Positions 6,135-6,208 of a stretch of 6,208 nucleotides of DNA are shown one piece after another. The notes below the pieces were generated by a model. It was given only the letters and a program-made list of their open reading frames with translations, was not told the DNA's origin and searched no databases. The first letter of the stretch is position 1. Every line of letters begins with the position of its first letter. Origin of the DNA: an uncultured Eubacteriales bacterium (GTDB taxonomy: Bacteria > Bacillota > Clostridia > Oscillospirales > Acutalibacteraceae); assembly GCA_934476025.1 (NCBI GenBank), contig CAKSNI010000067.1, positions 1 to 6,208 on the forward strand. Direction: 5' to 3'. Made by a program: the position numbers and the translations under genes.

Positions 6135-6208
6135 ATGGCAGACGATAAAATGAAGGCATTGGAAACCGCAATGGCGAACATTGAAAAGCAGTTCGGCAAG
6201 GGCGCGAT
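6135..6208 (+). CDS. recA: RecA recombinase, N-terminal fragment cut by the window edge
   Basis: The 24 complete codons visible encode MADDKMKALETAMANIEKQF followed by GKGA, and the window ends two bases into the next codon. The pattern of a short polar start, ALxxAxxxIEKQFGKG and then a small residue is the conserved N-terminal helix of RecA, the ATP-dependent strand-exchange protein of recombination and SOS induction. The Walker A site and the core lie beyond the window, so activity cannot be judged. The gene lies 72 bases after prmC, with its own ribosome binding site and a candidate promoter, and may be transcribed independently. The match is short but very characteristic. Confidence 0.9.
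   Translation, partial: MADDKMKALETAMANIEKQFGKGA

Overview
The window reads entirely left to right: six complete genes and the first codons of a seventh, all on the + strand, with gaps of at most about 70 bases. The base composition is moderate (roughly half G+C), Shine-Dalgarno sites are strong and purine-rich, two exported proteins carry lipoprotein signal peptides, and a DUF1385/YqhQ-like gene sits next to prmC. Together these point to a low-to-moderate G+C Gram-positive bacterium, most likely a member of the Clostridia (an Oscillospirales/Ruminococcaceae-type genome is my best guess, by inference only).

Left half (63-4127): a cell-envelope sensing module. It holds a small lipoprotein of unknown family, a 444-residue lipoprotein with FG-GAP/VCBS-type DxDGDG loops (probable beta-propeller), an OmpR-family response regulator, and a membrane histidine kinase with an extracytoplasmic sensor region. 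The lipoproteins may be accessory sensors or outputs of the two-component system; that link rests on gene order only. A hairpin with the first gene's stop codon in its loop may reduce read-through from the first lipoprotein into the rest.

Right half (4147-6208): a housekeeping block. It holds a DUF1385/YqhQ-like multi-pass membrane protein, then prmC (release-factor glutamine methyltransferase) overlapping it by four bases in a GTGA arrangement, then the start of recA, which the window cuts after 24 codons. A perfect TATAAT lies across the prmC stop codon and is a candidate recA -10 element. No canonical Gram-positive LexA box is visible in the short prmC-recA gap.

The 19-base gap between the kinase and yqhQ suggests the sensing module and the yqhQ-prmC pair may share a transcript. 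I see no mobile element, CRISPR array, tRNA, rRNA or clear riboswitch, and no intergenic stretch over 300 bases. Nothing is obviously a new system. The most interesting parts are the lipoprotein/two-component cluster and its junction with the prmC-recA block.
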